Assembly (NCBI RefSeq): GCF_024806495.1
Contig: NZ_JANUFF010000001.1
Location: forward strand, 124,001 to 188,000
Length of the DNA: 64,000 nucleotides
Direction of reading: 5' to 3'
Origin: Chryseobacterium sp. JUb7
Lineage (GTDB): Bacteria; Bacteroidota; Bacteroidia; Flavobacteriales; Weeksellaceae
Numbering within the stretch: the stretch's first letter is position 1; the number at the start of each line of letters is the position of its first letter. The notes beneath the pieces were generated by a model. It searched no databases and was not told the origin of the DNA. It worked only from the letters and a program-made list of their open reading frames with translations. The translations under genes were made by a program, and so were the position numbers. Below, piece by piece: positions 25,153 to 33,137 of the stretch.

Positions 25153-25235
25153 TTTGTCATTCTGAAAGAATTTCAACAATAATTTTTATCATTAGGCCCC
25201 TACAAAAAGAGTCTAGATTCCTACGGAATGACAAA
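25153..25235. repeat. Inverted repeat TTTGTCATTC...GAATGACAAA
   Basis: Perfect 10-base arms at 25153-25162 and 25226-25235 enclose partly self-complementary sequence (TCTGAAAGAATTTC). It resembles dispersed GTCATTC repeats of Bacteroidota intergenic regions. Confidence 0.7.
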
Positions 25236-25276
25236 TTGGATGTAAAAGTTTAATATAGTAATAGTTTATTTTTAAA

Positions 25277-25309
25277 GATTGCTTCGTCGCTATGCTCCTC
25301 GCAATGACG
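25277..25309. repeat. Dispersed repeat, GATTGCTTCG...GCAATGACG type
   Basis: ATTGC and GCAAT flank a core of TTCGTCGC and GCTCCTC. The reverse complement reads CGTCATTGCGAGGAGC then GACGAAGCAATC, a repeat I know to be scattered in many bacterial genomes. Confidence 0.7.
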
Positions 25310-25315
25310 ACATAC

Positions 25316-25348
25316 AAAAGCAAAAAACCACTTCAAACGAAGTGGTTT
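25316..25348 (-). terminator. Terminator of the S6-S18-L9 operon
   Basis: A perfect 10-bp stem (AAACCACTTC with GAAGTGGTTT) and a 4-base loop are followed on the minus strand by TTTTTTGC. It lies 28 bases past the rplI stop. Confidence 0.85.
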
Positions 25349-25376
25349 ATATATTTGAGAAAATCTCTTTAGAATC

Positions 25377-25898
25377 TTAAGCTTCTTCAGAAGGAGTTTC
25401 TTCTACAGCAACTTTAGCTTTAGGAGCAGCTGGTTTAGGAGCTTCTACCGGTGCGTCAGATACGATGTCGAATTCGAAGTTGTACTCAACATTTCTGTGT
25501 AATCTGATGTTAGCAGTTACTTTACCAGTTCTCTTAATTGTGTTACCAGGGATTTTGATATATTTCTTCTCTACAGAAACTCCAGCTTTAGCAAGAGCAG
25601 CAGAAAGATCTGCATTATTGATAGATCCGAATAATTTATCACCAGAACCTACTTTTGCAGGAATAGTAACAGAAGTTTTCTTCAATTGGTCAACTACAGC
25701 GTTAGCAGCAGCAACTAATTTAGCTTCTTCTTCTTTTCTAGCCTCCAAAGTAGCTTCAAGAGCTGCTACATTTTTAGGAGTAGCCAAAAGTGCAAATCCT
25801 TGAGGGATTAGGAAGTTTCTAGCATAACCAGGCTTTACGTTTACTGTGTCGAATTCAAGACCTAAGTTTTCTACGTCTTTTTTTAGGATAATGTTCAT
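25377..25898 (-). CDS. rplI: 50S ribosomal protein L9
   Basis: L9 binds 23S rRNA and stretches across the ribosome surface. The protein starts MNIILKKDVENLGLEFDTV and has the strongly conserved KPGYARNFLIPQGFA segment (22-36), the connecting helix (about 40-75) and the C-terminal globular domain. At 173 residues it is longer than the usual 147-150 because of a Pro/Ala/Lys/Glu tail (about 150-173), common in Bacteroidota. It is the last gene of rpsF-rpsR-rplI; a palindrome-rich 166-base gap separates it from rpsR. Confidence 0.97.
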   Translation of the reverse strand: MNIILKKDVENLGLEFDTVNVKPGYARNFLIPQGFALLATPKNVAALEATLEARKEEEAKLVAAANAVVDQLKKTSVTIPAKVGSGDKLFGSINNADLSAALAKAGVSVEKKYIKIPGNTIKRTGKVTANIRLHRNVEYNFEFDIVSDAPVEAPKPAAPKAKVAVEETPSEEA

Positions 25899-25913
25899 TG
25901 TTGTTGTCCTTTT

Positions 25914-26001
25914 TTAGATATTAGAAGTTAGATGTTAGAAGTTAGAAGTTAGACATTGTCTGTTATCTGAAATCTGTTGTCTGAAATCTAAAATCAAGTT
26001 A
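25914..26001. repeat. Word-repeat palindrome (TTAGAAG units) between rpsR and rplI
   Basis: The left half is tandem TTAGAAGT/TTAGATGT words; the right half is CTGAAATCTGTTGT words. The halves are complementary mainly when G.U pairs are allowed, so the fold is stronger in RNA of the minus-strand transcript or its complement than in DNA. Confidence 0.65.
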
Positions 26002-26064
26002 GAATTAAAATTTATTCAGCAACAAAAGAAGAGATTGCTCTCTTCTTTTATTTATTTTTTTAGC

Positions 26065-26367
26065 TTATTTCAATAAGTCAGCTACGTACGGCATCAAAGC
26101 AAGGTGTCTTGCTCTTTTGATTGCTGCAGAAACTTTTCTTTGGTATTTCAAAGAAGTTCCAGTGTATCTTCTTGGTAAAATTTTACCTTGCTCGTTTACA
26201 AATTGTAATAAGAAATCAGCATCTTTGTAATCAACGTGCTTAATTCCGAATTTTTTGAATCTACAATATTTCTTTTCAGATTTTGTATTGATATCAAGTG
26301 GAGTAAGGAATTTTACTTCTGATTCTCCTCCAGCTGAGGCTTGTTTAGCCATTTCATCTATTGCCAT
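26065..26367 (-). CDS. rpsR: 30S ribosomal protein S18
   Basis: S18 forms a heterodimer with S6 on the platform of the small subunit. The 100-residue protein has a short N-terminal extension, then [18 protein letters not shown] and the conserved [28 protein letters not shown] region (only part quoted per run: [14 protein letters not shown]). The single cysteine near the start of the core is a classic zinc-linked position in some species, but no full zinc motif is present. It lies 31 bases after rpsF. Confidence 0.97.
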   Translation of the reverse strand: MAIDEMAKQASAGGESEVKFLTPLDINTKSEKKYCRFKKFGIKHVDYKDADFLLQFVNEQGKILPRRYTGTSLKYQRKVSAAIKRARHLALMPYVADLLK

Positions 26368-26398
26368 GTCTTGTCGTTTTAAAAAATTGGGTTAATAA

Positions 26399-26740
26399 TT
26401 AAGCTTTAGCTGCTTTTACTTTAGTTCTTCTAGTGATAGCGTACTCTACAGCGTGCTTGTCTAATTTTGTAGTAAGGTAACGGATAACTCTCTCGTCACG
26501 TTTGAATGCTAATTCTAGATCAGCAACTACAGTACCTTCTCCTTTAAATTCGATTAAAGTATAGAACCCATTCTTTTTTAATTGGATTGGATAAGCTAAT
26601 TTTTTTAATCCCCAGTTTTCTTTAGCAACGATTTCGCAATTCTTTTCTTTGATAAGATCTACAAATTTGTTCACTGCTTCCTCCACCTGTGACTCAGATA
26701 GAACGGGAGTTAAAATGAAAACAGTTTCGTAATTGTTCAT
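26399..26740 (-). CDS. rpsF: 30S ribosomal protein S6
   Basis: The 113-residue protein is a complete S6 domain: [18 protein letters not shown] at the start, [19 protein letters not shown] in the middle and [19 protein letters not shown] near the end. It pairs with S18, encoded next. Neighbour order S6-S18-L9 without ssb is usual in Bacteroidota. A textbook promoter lies 35 bases upstream. Confidence 0.97.
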   Translation of the reverse strand: MNNYETVFILTPVLSESQVEEAVNKFVDLIKEKNCEIVAKENWGLKKLAYPIQLKKNGFYTLIEFKGEGTVVADLELAFKRDERVIRYLTTKLDKHAVEYAITRRTKVKAAKA

Positions 26741-26774
26741 AATGTTAAATGAATTTGTTAATTATTTCGAGGTG

Positions 26775-26805
26775 CAAAATTAATGTAATTTTATAAACTA
26801 TACAA
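26775..26805 (-). promoter_or_regulatory. Promoter of the rpsF-rpsR-rplI operon
   Basis: On the minus strand TTG (26805-26803), a 20-base spacer and TAATTTTG (26782-26775) match the Bacteroidota consensus exactly. The predicted leader is about 30 bases, too short for the S6:S18 autoregulatory motif known from other phyla. Confidence 0.85.
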
Positions 26806-26871
26806 CTTTTTGTTGTGTTTTAATGTATTTGATTGTATTTTCGCTCATCTTTTAAAAAAAGAGTTAAGACC

Positions 26872-27471
26872 GTGAAAAACAAGAATTATATTTTACCTTT
26901 ATTATGTTTTAGTACATTCTACTTTTGTCAGGATAAAATTTCTAAGAAAAATGGTCATCAGCTTGATGCTAAAATCATTGAAATAGGTCCTTCTAATATC
27001 ATTTATAAAGAACTCGATAATCTCGACGGACCAACGCGTTCTCTTGATAGATCCGAAATTTTTCAAATAACGTATAATAATGGAAAAACTGAGGTTTTTG
27101 GAAAATATTCCAATACCAACGATGTTAAAGATTTTATTGTTAATAAAATAAATGAATTTGGAATTGACAGAGATGATGACCATCAAAAGCTCCAGGCGAA
27201 GTTTGAGGGAGATCAGATTGAAATTAATTCTATCAATAAAAAAGGAAAAGTTTTAAATGAAGACGTTTTTTGGGATTTAAGCAAGGTTATTAAATTTCAT
27301 AATATTTCCGCAAGAAAGAATAATGTTTACTATTTGAATATCGTCACCTATAAAACTGAAAAATCTAAAGTAGAAATAGATAAATTAGTGATTAAAATGA
27401 CGGATTATGAAGCTGCAGTTAATGTATTGGAAGCAATGAAGGATTTACAAATTATGCTTAAGAAAGATTAA
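26872..27471 (+). CDS. Secreted protein of unknown function
   Basis: The 199-residue protein begins with a signal peptide (about 1-20, YILPLLCFSTFYFCQ). The mature part opens with KISKKNGHQLDAKIIEIGPSN, a pattern seen in Bacteroidota proteins that describe a small SH3-like or beta-barrel unit (here about 23-75), followed by a second alpha/beta domain. I do not recognise a named family. A GTG at 26872 is the best start because the signal peptide begins there; an earlier TTG at 26833 would add a non-signal extension. It is flanked by the divergent ribosomal operon and the convergent chloride-channel gene. Confidence 0.7.
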   Translation: MKNKNYILPLLCFSTFYFCQDKISKKNGHQLDAKIIEIGPSNIIYKELDNLDGPTRSLDRSEIFQITYNNGKTEVFGKYSNTNDVKDFIVNKINEFGIDRDDDHQKLQAKFEGDQIEINSINKKGKVLNEDVFWDLSKVIKFHNISARKNNVYYLNIVTYKTEKSKVEIDKLVIKMTDYEAAVNVLEAMKDLQIMLKKD

Positions 27472-27562
27472 TCTGTTTTTTTGATTTATTAAAATCCAAG
27501 CAAATTTTATGGTGCTAATTTTTATGCTATTTCAATAAGTTAAAATTCGTTGCCCCAATAAT

Positions 27563-28921
27563 TCAGTCTTTATGTTCCTGCCTTATTTCCTTTAAAAAAT
27601 TAACCTTAATCAGATCATAAAGTGAATGTCTGCTGACCAGGATAGAAGCAATAGAGGATACCATTCCTGCAAGCATTAAGTGAAAAATCAGCGAATGTCT
27701 GTCGGTCATTTCCAAAACAATAATGGCTGATGTAAACGGTGCTCTGGTTATCCCTGTAAGGAAAGCGACCATCCCTGCAAGAACAACTACATTCGTTTCA
27801 TTAGGAGTTAAATGGATAGCCCCCGAAATTACGGATCCGATGCTGGCTCCGGCTGTAAGTGCAGGAGCAAAAATACCTCCGGCGCCACCAGAAGTAAAAG
27901 ATAGGGCAGGACCCAGCATTCTTAAAATCGGAACATACCAATCCTCATGTTTATCCTTGGTAAAGAGTACACGCTCCATGATTTCCTTTCCCGAACCTAA
28001 AATTTCTTTATTGATGAAGAAAGCAATGGAAGCGATGATGAGAGCACAAATCACCAGAAAGGCAACATTGGCGCTGTCTGTTTTCAGGTTTTTCTTTTTC
28101 CAGTCGTTCATTTTAAGCATCGTAACGGATAGCTGACTTGCCAGAATACCCGCAACACCACCTACTAAAATAATCGGAAACATAACCATTAATGAGACAT
28201 CATTCGTTTTTGGATACCCTAAGTATAAATAAGAACCAGCTAATGTCTGAGCGGTTAATCCTGCAATGATAACCGCTGTGAATAAGGCTGTTTTGAAATA
28301 ATTAATGTGAGTTTTTGAAAGTTCCTCAACCGCAAATACAATTCCGCCAAGAGGTGTGTTGAAAGCTGCCGCAAGACCTGCCGCTGCTCCTGTCATAATC
28401 ATATTTTTCTTGGATATTTTCGGCCACCATTCCGGAAGATATTCGTTAACTTTTCTGAAAACCGAACCTGCAATCTGAATGGTGGGACCTTCACGGCCAA
28501 CAGCTCCTCCGCCAATGACCAGAGTCACGGAAGAAATGATTTTAAAAACAATGATCTTTAAACTTAATAAACTTCTGATTTTTGTATGCTCTTTTGGGTT
28601 GGCCAGTTCAACAGCAGCCATTACCTGAGGAATTCCGCTTCCTTTAGCATTAGGTGCAAATTCTTTCACCAGCCACCACGAAAGGACAAAGCCAATCGGT
28701 GCTATGATAAAAATCGTCCATGCATGCCAGCCCATCATCGCATGAAGCAGGTTTTCGCCCCATGCAAATATTTTAGCATACATCACTGCCACAAAGCCTG
28801 TGATTACAGAACCTATCCAGAAAGGAATAGCCTGAAGTAAATTGTATTTCAGTTGTTCGTTCCGGATATTATCGAAAGATTTTTTGAGGCTTCTTCGGAT
28901 GAGGGTAAAGATTTTCAGCAT
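27563..28921 (-). CDS. ClC-family chloride/proton antiporter
   Basis: The 452-residue membrane protein has the three ClC signatures: GSGIP (94-98), GREGP (142-146) and GGIFAP (about 346-351). The gating glutamate is Glu144, and the internal proton-pathway glutamate is retained in FAVEEL (about 199-200). Both residues are needed for the exchanger type, so a Cl-/H+ antiporter is more likely than a passive channel. There is no C-terminal CBS pair. It is monocistronic; the upstream gap carries the terminator of the serine hydrolase gene. Confidence 0.92.
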   Translation of the reverse strand: MLKIFTLIRRSLKKSFDNIRNEQLKYNLLQAIPFWIGSVITGFVAVMYAKIFAWGENLLHAMMGWHAWTIFIIAPIGFVLSWWLVKEFAPNAKGSGIPQVMAAVELANPKEHTKIRSLLSLKIIVFKIISSVTLVIGGGAVGREGPTIQIAGSVFRKVNEYLPEWWPKISKKNMIMTGAAAGLAAAFNTPLGGIVFAVEELSKTHINYFKTALFTAVIIAGLTAQTLAGSYLYLGYPKTNDVSLMVMFPIILVGGVAGILASQLSVTMLKMNDWKKKNLKTDSANVAFLVICALIIASIAFFINKEILGSGKEIMERVLFTKDKHEDWYVPILRMLGPALSFTSGGAGGIFAPALTAGASIGSVISGAIHLTPNETNVVVLAGMVAFLTGITRAPFTSAIIVLEMTDRHSLIFHLMLAGMVSSIASILVSRHSLYDLIKVNFLKEIRQEHKD

Positions 28922-28973
28922 TTGTTTGTTTTGGGGATATAAAAGTAAAAGAATTTAGGATTAATTTCCAAAT

Positions 28974-28998
28974 AAAAATCCCAACGTCTGTCGGGATT
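28974..28998 (-). terminator. Probable terminator of the serine hydrolase gene
   Basis: AATCCC and GGGATT form a stem (one A.C mismatch, then two more pairs) with a 4-base loop, followed on the minus strand by TTTTT. It is about 175 bases past the gene's stop. The other strand also has eight T, so orientation is not certain. Confidence 0.5.
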
Positions 28999-29172
28999 GA
29001 TTTTTTTTAAGGTAAATTTATTCGAAATTTCACTGAAAATTACATGCAGATTTTAATTTTCATGTATACTCCTAATAGTAGGCTAGTATGAATGTTGCCT
29101 TCTTAATAAAAGGTGTCAAATCTTTATTCAACATAAAAAAATTGCATTTTAAAGCATTTCTGCCAATATGAA

Positions 29173-30600
29173 TTATTTTTTCATCAGCTTTTCTATTTGA
29201 TCAATCATATTTTGAGCATTTGTGTTCTGTGGATTCAGTTCAAGGGATTTTTTATAATTTTTTAAAGATAAATTGTAGTTTTTAGCTGAAAAATAACCAT
29301 CTCCCAAACTATCAAAAGCGTTGGCAGACTGTGGGTGTTCTTTTAGATTGAGTTCAAAAACTTTAACGGCTTCATCAATTCTTGAATTTCGTAATAAGAT
29401 ATAACCGATATTATTTAAAGTGTCTTCAAAATCCCATTTTGAACTTTCTGATTTTACTTTAAAATAATTTTTTTCAGCATTCTGATTGTTTGGTTTGGCA
29501 AATTCAGCAATAATAGATTCTTCAGCCAAAGAATAATTATCCATTAATTTTTTATCGATAATAGCTGCAATGCCATTAATCATATGATACTGTGCCGGGA
29601 AGAAATTATATCCATTAGACATCATAATAATGGTCAAATTGTTTTGTGGAAAAATCCTGTATGCGCTTACATTCCCGCCAGAAAATCCGTATGACGGAAT
29701 ATTATTCACTTTATTAATCTCCCAGCCATAGGCAAAAATGTCTTTCTTGTTTCCAAATTCGAAAGGCTGCCACATCATTTCTTTGGTTTTTTGATTCAAT
29801 AAATTATTCTTACTAAGGTGGCTGCTCCATTTTAAAAAAGCGGGCAGAGTAATTGCAATTCCATTTCCTGGATATGCCTTTTTTCCTTCGACATCTTTAG
29901 ATTTTTCATATTTTTTCGTTTCCGAATTGTAATTATATTTTATAATACGATTGGGGATTTTTTCAAGAGCATTTGATGAATAAACAACCTGATTTTTTAC
30001 ATCAGAAAATTGATTGTTTAGAATGAAGTTTTCAAAAGACTGTCCTGTAATTTTCTCAATAATCATCGAAAGAAGCATATAATTTGTTTGATTATATCTG
30101 AATTCATTTCCTGCTGTAAAATCCATTTTCTCTTTACTCAAACGTTCAATCGCCTGAGAGCTGGAGTATTCTGGTAAAATATCATTGAAAGCAACAAAAT
30201 CCGGCACTCCTGAAGAATGAGTTAGAAGATTCTTCACCTTCACATTTTGCCAGTTCTTTGGTATATTTTCAACGTATTTTGAAACATTATCTTCTAAAGA
30301 TAATTTACCCTGTTCAATCAGTTGAAAAATACCGACGTTGGTCATTAATTTTGAAGTTGAATAGACCCTAAACATCGAATTGGGATCAACTTTTTTGTTG
30401 TCTTCCAGATTTTCTGTACCATAATATTTTTCAAAAATTATTTTGTCATCTTTTAAAACTCCAATTGCCAAACCTGGAATATTATTAGTTTTAATAGCTT
30501 CTTTTACATAATTATCGATCGATTTTTGTTGTTCGGTTTGCTGTGAGAAAGCTACGGGGGAAACATTTAGAGCTAAAGCTGCAATAAGAATTTGTTTCAT
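29173..30600 (-). CDS. Secreted serine hydrolase (class C beta-lactamase family) with C-terminal TPR
   Basis: The 475-residue protein has a signal peptide (about 1-20), a penicillin-binding/beta-lactamase domain and a TPR tail (about 385-475, with the LKNYKKSLELNPQNTNAQN repeat). The nucleophile motif is S81-T-S-K84 in FRVYSTSK. The second motif reads Y169-N-Q in RYNQTNY where Y-x-N is usual, so the third position is Gln. An HxG-like triad appears as GYSFGG-type sequence in PSYGFSGGN near 310. The likely role is a peptidase or esterase of the periplasm; true beta-lactamase activity is not indicated. It stands alone between two terminators. Confidence 0.85.
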   Translation of the reverse strand: MKQILIAALALNVSPVAFSQQTEQQKSIDNYVKEAIKTNNIPGLAIGVLKDDKIIFEKYYGTENLEDNKKVDPNSMFRVYSTSKLMTNVGIFQLIEQGKLSLEDNVSKYVENIPKNWQNVKVKNLLTHSSGVPDFVAFNDILPEYSSSQAIERLSKEKMDFTAGNEFRYNQTNYMLLSMIIEKITGQSFENFILNNQFSDVKNQVVYSSNALEKIPNRIIKYNYNSETKKYEKSKDVEGKKAYPGNGIAITLPAFLKWSSHLSKNNLLNQKTKEMMWQPFEFGNKKDIFAYGWEINKVNNIPSYGFSGGNVSAYRIFPQNNLTIIMMSNGYNFFPAQYHMINGIAAIIDKKLMDNYSLAEESIIAEFAKPNNQNAEKNYFKVKSESSKWDFEDTLNNIGYILLRNSRIDEAVKVFELNLKEHPQSANAFDSLGDGYFSAKNYNLSLKNYKKSLELNPQNTNAQNMIDQIEKLMKK

Positions 30601-30700
30601 ATTTTGATAAATCTGGTTACTATTTTTATATAAGACAATTGGGTAATAGGTTTTATTACAAGGTTAGTCTGAAGTTTAGATAAATGTTACAGCTCGTTTC

Positions 30701-30731
30701 AAAAAAAACCTCCGAAAAATATTCGAAGGTT
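30701..30731 (-). terminator. Terminator of the E2 gene
   Basis: AACCTTCGAA pairs with TTCGGAGGTT across a short loop (one bulge), followed on the minus strand by TTTTTTTT. It lies 74 bases past the E2 stop. Confidence 0.75.
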
Positions 30732-30747
30732 TGTATTTTAAAGATAT

Positions 30748-30768
30748 TTCGACAAGCTCAATATGACA
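30748..30768. repeat. Single arm of the TTCGACAGGCTCA...ATGACA repeat
   Basis: TTCGACAAGCTCAATATGAC agrees at most positions with the arms of the palindrome at 50147-50245. No partner arm is present here, so it looks like a decayed copy. Confidence 0.5.
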
Positions 30769-30804
30769 ATAGATCATTTATGGGCTATCGATGATCATTT
30801 ATAA

Positions 30805-32115
30805 TTAAATTTCAGTGTTCAGATCCCAGTTTTGAAGGTAATCGTGAACATGTTTCAGCATCATGCCTCCTAAAGATCCGTCTACTACTCTGTGATCGTA
30901 AGAGTGAGACATGAACATCAACTGACGGATTGCGATTACATCACCATCTTTAGTTTCAAGAACAGCCGGTTTCTTAACGATAGCTCCGATTGCCAGAATA
31001 GCCACCTGTGGCTGAGGAATAATAGGTGTTCCCATTAGATTTCCGAAGCTTCCTACATTTGAAATTGTGTAAGTAGCCCCTTGTGTATCTTCCGGTCTCA
31101 ATTTTTTGTTTCTTGCTCTGTAAGCTAAATCATTGATCGCTTTTGCAAGACCTGAAAGGGATAACTGATCTGCATTTTTAATTACAGGAACGATAAGATT
31201 CCCGTCTGGTAAAGCAGTTGCCATACCAATGTTGATATTTTTCTTCTTAATGATGTTCTCACCGTTGATAGATACATTGATCATTGGGAAATCCTGAATC
31301 GCTTTCACGACAGCTTTCACGAAAATCGGCATGAAAGTCAGTTTTTCACCTTCACGTTTTTCGAAGATATCTTTATGTTTGTTTCTCCATTTTACAACGT
31401 TGGTAACGTCAGTTTCAATGAAAGAAGTTACGTGTGGAGCAATTTGTTTTGCTTTCACCATGTTTTCAGCGATGATTTTTCTCATTCTGTCCATTGGAAT
31501 GATTTCGTCACCTGCAGCAACAGGAATTGTTGCAGCTGGAGCTGAAGTAGCAACCGGCTGTGGAGCAGAAGCTACTTGTTGTACCGGAGCTTGAGGAGCT
31601 GGCTGGCTTCCTCTGTTGTTAACGTAAGCTAATATATCTTCTTTTGTAATTCTTCCTTCTAAACCGCTTCCTTTAATAGTTTTAAGTTCAGTTTCAGAAA
31701 TATTTTCTTGCTGTGCAATTGATTTTACAAGTGGAGACAGGTAAAGATCTCCCGAAAACTCTGTCGAAGCAGCTGCCTGTAGAGGCTGTTCGATTGTTTT
31801 TAATGTTTCTGAATCTGGAGCTGAAGCCGGAGTTTCAGTTGATGCTTCCTCAGAAGCTGTGTTTCCGCCTTCTCCTTCAATTTCTAAAATAGCAATGGCT
31901 TCACCCACTTTTGCAACCTCGTCCTTCTGTTTCAAAATCTTTACGATTTTCCCCGAAACTGGTGTCGGAACGTCTGAATCTACTTTATCTGTTGCAATTT
32001 CAACTACGGAATCATCTTCTTTTACATTATCGCCTTCGTTGAATAACCAAGTGATAATTGTCGCTTCCATAACACCTTCTCCCATGGAAGGAAGCAATAA
32101 TTTGTATTCTGCCAT
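30805..32115 (-). CDS. 2-oxo acid dehydrogenase E2 (branched-chain/pyruvate type)
   Basis: The 436-residue protein has one lipoyl domain (1-78, modified Lys44 in ATDKVDSD), an acidic Ser/Ala-rich linker, an E3-binding domain (about 126-165, with LSPLVKSIAQQENI and GSGLEGRITKEDIL) and a catalytic domain whose C-terminal SYDHRVVDGSLGGMM carries the active His and Asp. The lipoyl segment LPSMGEGVMEATI is closer to branched-chain or pyruvate E2 than to SucB of this window, so it serves another complex. E1 and E3 are not adjacent. Naming it bkdB or pdhC would need phylogeny. Confidence 0.93.
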   Translation of the reverse strand: MAEYKLLLPSMGEGVMEATIITWLFNEGDNVKEDDSVVEIATDKVDSDVPTPVSGKIVKILKQKDEVAKVGEAIAILEIEGEGGNTASEEASTETPASAPDSETLKTIEQPLQAAASTEFSGDLYLSPLVKSIAQQENISETELKTIKGSGLEGRITKEDILAYVNNRGSQPAPQAPVQQVASAPQPVATSAPAATIPVAAGDEIIPMDRMRKIIAENMVKAKQIAPHVTSFIETDVTNVVKWRNKHKDIFEKREGEKLTFMPIFVKAVVKAIQDFPMINVSINGENIIKKKNINIGMATALPDGNLIVPVIKNADQLSLSGLAKAINDLAYRARNKKLRPEDTQGATYTISNVGSFGNLMGTPIIPQPQVAILAIGAIVKKPAVLETKDGDVIAIRQLMFMSHSYDHRVVDGSLGGMMLKHVHDYLQNWDLNTEI

Positions 32116-32135
32116 TTTTAATTTTTAGATTTTGA

Positions 32136-32143
32136 CAAATATA
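32136..32143 (-). promoter_or_regulatory. Possible -7 element of the E2 gene
   Basis: Read on the minus strand it is TATATTTG, 20 bases before the ATG. No -33 TTG is at the right distance, and readthrough from the SAM-hydrolase gene 63 bases upstream is possible. Confidence 0.4.
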
Positions 32144-32178
32144 TAAAAAAAATCGGTTTTTTTATGAAATAGATAATT

Positions 32179-33006
32179 TTAGAAAAATTCAATGTAAATA
32201 TTTTCTCCAACGTTCAATCCAAATAAAGATTTTGCGCCGTTTTTTTTGCTTCCCTTATAGATCGTAAGCTCCAATAGCTGACTGTCATTGAAAATTGCTG
32301 CAGACTGTCCGTGGTATTCGGTCTCTCTTTCCCAATCTGAAACAACTTCTGTATGGCTCGAAAATACTTTTGAAAGGCTTAAGTTTCTGAATTTTATGGT
32401 GAAATTCTCATAACCTTTGCCCAGAGTTTCAAAAAAATCTTTGTTGATATTTGAGATTATATTTCCGAAATTATCAATATAAGTAACCTCGCCGATGATC
32501 ATCTTTTCGGACTCGTTATACACCGGTTTCGGGAATAAAAGCTGCTTGGCCGAATCGATCTTTCGTCCGATCACTTCCGGAAGTCCCCCGTTGGCCAGAT
32601 GTACGGCCGCCGGAACAAAAACATCTGTTGAAGTGAAATTGACGATATCGTCAAACCTGTTGTTTAATGTGATTTCATACATGGCTTCAGGTTTAATATC
32701 AAAAAAAATTAAACTTAAAATTCCATTATCTGCTGCGATGAAATAAGATCCATCTGCTTTGTATAAAATATTTTTCCTCGATTTGTGGTGAAAACTATCG
32801 ACGGAAATGATATGAATAGTGCCTTTCGGAAAGTGTTTATAGGCATTTCTGACAATATACGAAGTCTGTATAAGGTTGAAAGCCTGGATATCGTGAGTAA
32901 CATCAACAATATTAACCTTCTGATTCAGAGAAAGAATGCTGCCTTTTACAGCGGCAACTCTGTAATCCAAATTTCCGAAATCTGAAGTTAGGGTAATAAT
33001 TGACAT
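32179..33006 (-). CDS. SAM hydroxide adenosyltransferase family protein (DUF62)
   Basis: The 275-residue protein belongs to the chlorinase/fluorinase (SAM hydrolase) family. The N-terminal domain starts with TLTSDFGNLDYRV (6-18, the conserved Asp) and VTHDIQAFNL, and VDSFHH near 70 follows. The C-terminal beta-barrel contains the YIDNFGNIISNI segment. Members without the halogenase-specific loop hydrolyse S-adenosylmethionine to adenosine and methionine, which is the most likely reaction here; no halogenase loop is evident. A divergent PhoH gene starts 131 bases away. Confidence 0.87.
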   Translation of the reverse strand: MSIITLTSDFGNLDYRVAAVKGSILSLNQKVNIVDVTHDIQAFNLIQTSYIVRNAYKHFPKGTIHIISVDSFHHKSRKNILYKADGSYFIAADNGILSLIFFDIKPEAMYEITLNNRFDDIVNFTSTDVFVPAAVHLANGGLPEVIGRKIDSAKQLLFPKPVYNESEKMIIGEVTYIDNFGNIISNINKDFFETLGKGYENFTIKFRNLSLSKVFSSHTEVVSDWERETEYHGQSAAIFNDSQLLELTIYKGSKKNGAKSLFGLNVGENIYIEFF

Positions 33007-33032
33007 TAGTAATTTGTAGAATAATAGTATTG

Positions 33033-33040
33033 CAAATTTA
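33033..33040 (-). promoter_or_regulatory. -7 element of the SAM-hydrolase gene
   Basis: Read on the minus strand it is TAAATTTG, 26 bases before the ATG. A matching -33 was not found. Confidence 0.45.
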
Positions 33041-33137
33041 TCTAAAATAAAAAGAATGCCCGAAAGATTATGGAAAAGAATTTGATATAAATTTGAAAAA
33101 AAACTTTAAATTTAAAATCTAAAAATAAAAATACTGC

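Noticed and set aside
26741..26774. S6:S18 autoregulatory leader
   Set aside because: The predicted leader is about 30 bases, and no CCG-bearing hairpin of the known motif is present.
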